Shown here: one piece after another, positions 60,862-64,000 of the stretch
Layout: every line of letters starts with the position of its first letter
Numbering within the stretch: position 1 is the first letter of the stretch
Source: Lingula anatina
Lineage: Eukaryota; Brachiopoda; Lingulata; Lingulida; Lingulidae
DNA length: 64,000 nt
NCBI RefSeq assembly: GCF_001039355.2
Contig: NW_019775069.1
Span: 1,018,027-1,082,026, forward strand
Direction: 5' to 3'
Program-made: the position numbers and the translations under genes
The notes under the pieces: generated by a model
What the model was told of the DNA's origin: nothing
Databases searched by the model: none
What the model saw: the letters and a program-made list of their open reading frames with translations, nothing else

Positions 60862-63766
60862 GTTTGTTTTAAAAGTCCCTTTTTATGGTAGATATGGCGA
60901 TCGTTAGTACAGCTAATTTGTAACGTGTTAAAAGTACAGTCAGTAGTAATCTGATCATATATAGCTCGAGCCTTGCATTGCTGCAGACAACACCTGGATT
61001 TGCCCTAGTTTTCAAACCTCATGGGACTCTTCATAGATCTTTGTGTTTTAATAATTTTGGAAACTAATAATGGTTGCATCAGCATTATAGTTTTATTACA
61101 TCAAGATAACTGTTTTTATTTGACTGTATATCCTTTAGAAAAGCAAATGTTTTTGTTTATGATAAATTATAAGAACTGGTGACGAATGGGCGTTTAGATT
61201 GATAAGCAGTATTATTTTTCTCCGAACGTAACACTTAGAGGTTAAATCACAACCAGGTAAGTTTTTTATGTCTGGAATAGTCGGAGGCATTTATAATCAC
61301 AAGGTGTTAATATGTTATCTCATTGATGATTGGACTAGAATTTTTTGAAATTCTGTCTAGGAATAACAAATAATTATTAATTAATGAATAATTAACTAAG
61401 CATCATGTAACTAAGCATCATGTAACAAAGATATTTATATTTATAGGTATTCCTATTTTGAAACTGTAGTAAGTTTTTAGTATGGTATAAGTCATAAAGA
61501 TTTAAATATTTAGCAACCAGTTGAACCTTTTTGATCATGTACAAATTGCAAGGTTGTTATTGTATAGCCCAGTGCATGAAATACATATTTGTGATTAAGT
61601 AAATATTGTATTCTGGCTTAAACAAGCATTATTCCACGATTTTCATTTGTGAAGTTTGACTACTAGCTGCAATAAAGGATTTATAATCAAAGCTGGTTCA
61701 GTTCTAAATATTTGTAAATAAAAAGATCTGTCATCCAGCTATGGAAAGGTACAAAGAGAAGCTAATTTAAATTATTTTTTGATTGATAGAATATACTTGT
61801 ATAATTTTCATCAGTTGCTTACATCTTTTTAGTAGTATAAAGGAATATTGTTATTTTTTGTGTACCTTTGATTGATTTCATTGATATTCAGATAGTACAT
61901 TTTCATTTTTAGGGAAATAGATTTGGAGTCTGAATTTATCATAAAAATGGAAGGAAAGAAAACAATCATCAGCAACCCAAAGGTAATTAACAGCAGCAGT
62001 ACACCTTTTTTTGCACTAGTTATCATTTTTCAGTTAGAGTTTTTTGCTGCTGTATGCAGTGATCAATAAAATATGTCACATCACATAACATCCTCTCACA
62101 ACATTTAAATCCATCATTATACGCTTTTATATCAGTGTATGGAGCCAATGTATAAGTTAAGCAAAATCTTAATGTTTCATATCCACATAAATTTGAAATT
62201 TGTGTGTGTGCCTACATTTAATATTGTTTGCTAGCATACATGTGTGATACACAGATGCACACTATGCTGAATTATACTTACAAATTAAATTAAGTTAACC
62301 CTGGTTCTTCATTCCAGATTCCAGAGTTAAATGATAGAGGAGAGGGTGATCACAGCAGAGAGAGGGCGAAGGCATTCAGTTATGACTACTCCTATTGGTC
62401 TGTTGATAAAAAGGACAAACACTATGTATCACAGGAGCAGGTATGGATATAAATATACTGAGAGTCAACGAAAATGCATCATTTATTTATCAAGTAATAT
62501 TTTAAGTTCCTTTGACACATTAAGAAAATAACAGTTTTCATGTGAAATATGTCAAATATGAAACAGTGGTCAGCCCACTCTCTTATGACCATAGAAGTGC
62601 ATTTATACTCGTTTTTATGGTTGGAATCGATTCTCGGTAAAAAAGTACAAGAAAGTTTTCTGATGCGTTTTCATTGACTGTCAGTATATGTGGCATATTT
62701 GATGAGACATTTTTTGTGATCTTCTGATATAAAGCTTGTGTTCAGTTATGCCTATGTGCAAGTTGGATTTTAGTCATTTCCTAGTCATGAACACGTACAT
62801 GGGGCTAGGAATGTTCCATTACAGCATGATGAATTGATTGCTTAAATATTTCTTGTGGACACAGAATGCTACAATGTAGTCAATCTCCTTACATTGCATC
62901 TGTAGCATGGACCAGAGTAAATCATTGTGGCAGCCAGAATACATAATCAGAACATTTGTATTATATTGCAAAAAAGATTAAATAAAAAAAAACAGTTTCA
63001 GTTTTATTTAAAAATTATTTATCAACTTGTGCAAAGTTCAGAAATGATGACAAAAAAAAAAGACTGGGGATTAAAGAAAATCTGCTATTATGATCCCAGG
63101 GTCCAAGTAATATATTTCTAACTCTAACATGAATAATTTTTTTAACCTGGATGGATGGATGACCAAGGTACACATATAAATGATAAGTTGATAAGTTGAA
63201 GGAAGTGATTGCATGTTGCCTAGGTTGTTGAAGTGCAGTACTAGGTTTATACACATATTGAATATTGGAGGAAGGTACAGCAGTATTATTACATATGTGA
63301 TATCAGGTGGTTGTCTGTAAATGATAATGATACCTGCATGTTTGTGAGAATGAGGCAATTCTTCAGTCAGGTACCTGTATTGTCTGTACAATACTGCATA
63401 CATATAGAATTGATAAGTGTCTTCAAGTATCCTAAGAGGCTATTATGAACAGAAATGTGAACAATCCACCTATTGTCTGTGAGTGTCTATATGAATGTGT
63501 ATGTATATGTGTATGCTTGATTGCATGCATGCATGTGTGTAAATAGTGCATAGTGTCAACCTTGTGATTTGATTATCCAACATAATTTGAACATTAACAA
63601 AAGTTGTGTCATTCAAAATTCTATTTATGTATATGTATCTTGATTTCAGGTAATGAAAGATTTGGGCAATGATGTGATCAGTTCAGCTTTTGAAGGGTAC
63701 AATGCCTGTATCTTTGCTTATGGGCAAACAGGATCTGGCAAAAGCTACACTATGATGGGAAACCAT
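60815..63766 (+). CDS. KIF16B: KIF16B kinesin-3 motor, 5' part (exons 1-4; continues past window)
   Basis: Plus-end microtubule motor of the kinesin-3 family that in mammals carries early endosomes through a C-terminal PX domain. Exons 60815-60861, 61913-61982, 62318-62440 and 63650-63766 join in phase to give the first 119 residues. [14 protein letters not shown] begins strand 1 of the motor, YVSQEQVMKDLG precedes the nucleotide pocket, and [19 protein letters not shown] contains the P-loop GQTGSGKS. Similarity to human KIF16B ([37 protein letters not shown]) is very high and specific compared with KIF1 types. Only the N-terminal part of the motor is present; the stalk and PX domain lie beyond 64000. 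Confidence 0.93.
61913..61982 (+). CDS. KIF16B: KIF16B exon 2
   Basis: 70 nt, acceptor TTTTAG, completes Arg16 then [19 protein letters not shown] and SNPK; donor GTAATT. Aligns with REKDLEAKFIIQME of human. Confidence 0.92.
62318..62440 (+). CDS. KIF16B: KIF16B exon 3
   Basis: 123 nt, phase 0-0, [18 protein letters not shown] then [23 protein letters not shown] in the same frame; acceptor TTCCAG, donor GTATGG. SRERxKxFxYD is the conserved strand before the P-loop exon. Confidence 0.92.
63650..63766 (+). CDS. KIF16B: KIF16B exon 4 with P-loop
   Basis: 117 nt, [20 protein letters not shown] then [19 protein letters not shown]; acceptor TTTCAG, donor [14 protein letters not shown] is the kinesin Walker A motif. 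Confidence 0.95.
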
Positions 63767-63966
63767 GTAAGTGATTATCGTGGTGTTAATCAAGTAGTTA
63801 GACTGTATGCATTCTTAGACATCTGTATAATGTTATTCGTATGATCAATAATTAATTGGATGACTAATCAGGAGCCACTAAATAGGTTTGTGTGTTTTTT
63901 TTCTGTTTGTTTTTATTGTCTGACAGATTTAACACACATACACACCATGATGGTGCGCACGCGCGT

Positions 63967-64000
<34 letters not shown>
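63767..64000 (+). other. KIF16B intron 4, start only
   Basis: Begins GTAAGTGA and reaches the window edge within a CA repeat. The next exon is not in view. Confidence 0.8.
63967..64000. repeat. CA microsatellite at the window end
   Basis: At least 17 CA units, cut by the window edge. Confidence 0.95.

Larger units (their letters stand above)
56717..61144. repeat. Right copy of about 4.4-kb direct duplication
   Basis: Starts inside the family A MITE in ARV1 intron 6 and runs to TCCTTTAGAAAAGC in KIF16B intron 1. Beyond 61144 the sequence is unique. Confidence 0.95.
60862..63649 (+). other. KIF16B introns 1-3
   Basis: Intron 1 (60862-61912; its first 283 bp belong to the duplicated block), intron 2 (61983-62317) and intron 3 (62441-63649). 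AT-rich, with no other exons or elements recognised. Confidence 0.7.

Noticed and set aside
1-64000. tRNA, rRNA, CRISPR or prokaryotic gene clusters
   Set aside because: Read for tRNA B-box-like motifs, regular spacer-repeat arrays and compact ORFs; found none. The intron-exon structure is plainly eukaryotic.

Overview
This window is animal nuclear DNA: AT-rich, with genes split into many small exons by GT-AG introns, abundant CA/GT microsatellites and small inverted-repeat (MITE-like) transposons. It holds three protein-coding loci that can be read exon by exon. The proteins are clearly bilaterian. The Jagged gene keeps several exon lengths I remember from vertebrate JAG1, and I guess an invertebrate with a slowly evolving genome and high heterozygosity (marine deuterostome or lophotrochozoan). 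The sequence alone does not fix the species.

Region 1 (661-46593, minus strand) is a complete Jagged/Serrate-type Notch ligand: 24 coding exons, 1247 codons. It has a signal peptide, MNNL domain, DSL domain, 16 EGF repeats, a cysteine-rich VWC-like region, one transmembrane helix and a cytoplasmic tail ending EEIVV. Intron 2 is about 27.4 kb and takes up nearly half the window. It contains microsatellites, at least four inverted-repeat elements, a diverged dispersed repeat, a 227-base N gap and a GC-rich island, but no coding exon I could support.

Region 2 (46594-51948) is intergenic DNA between the Jagged 5' end and the next gene. It is CpG-rich close to Jagged.

Region 3 (51949-61144) carries ARV1 (minus strand, 7 exons, 255 aa, an ER lipid/sterol-homeostasis membrane protein) head to head with KIF16B (plus strand, kinesin-3 motor). 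About 4.4 kb covering ARV1 exons 1-6, the shared promoter and KIF16B exon 1 occurs twice in direct orientation (52258-56715 and 56717-61144), separated by a single N at 56716. Only the left copy has ARV1 exon 7 and only the right copy is followed by KIF16B exons 2-4. This is what two unmerged haplotype contigs would look like, so I regard an assembly artefact as more likely than a real tandem duplication.

Region 4 (60815 to the window end) is the 5' part of KIF16B: the first 119 codons in four exons, including the P-loop. The gene continues beyond position 64000.

I found no CRISPR, bacterial, viral or otherwise novel multi-gene system. The observations most worth following are the probable false duplication, a set of perfect Su(H)/CSL-type sites concentrated at the Jagged 5' end, CA repeats placed just downstream of the splice donors of two skippable single-EGF exons, a palindromic paired E-box in intron 2, and several well-formed MITE families.
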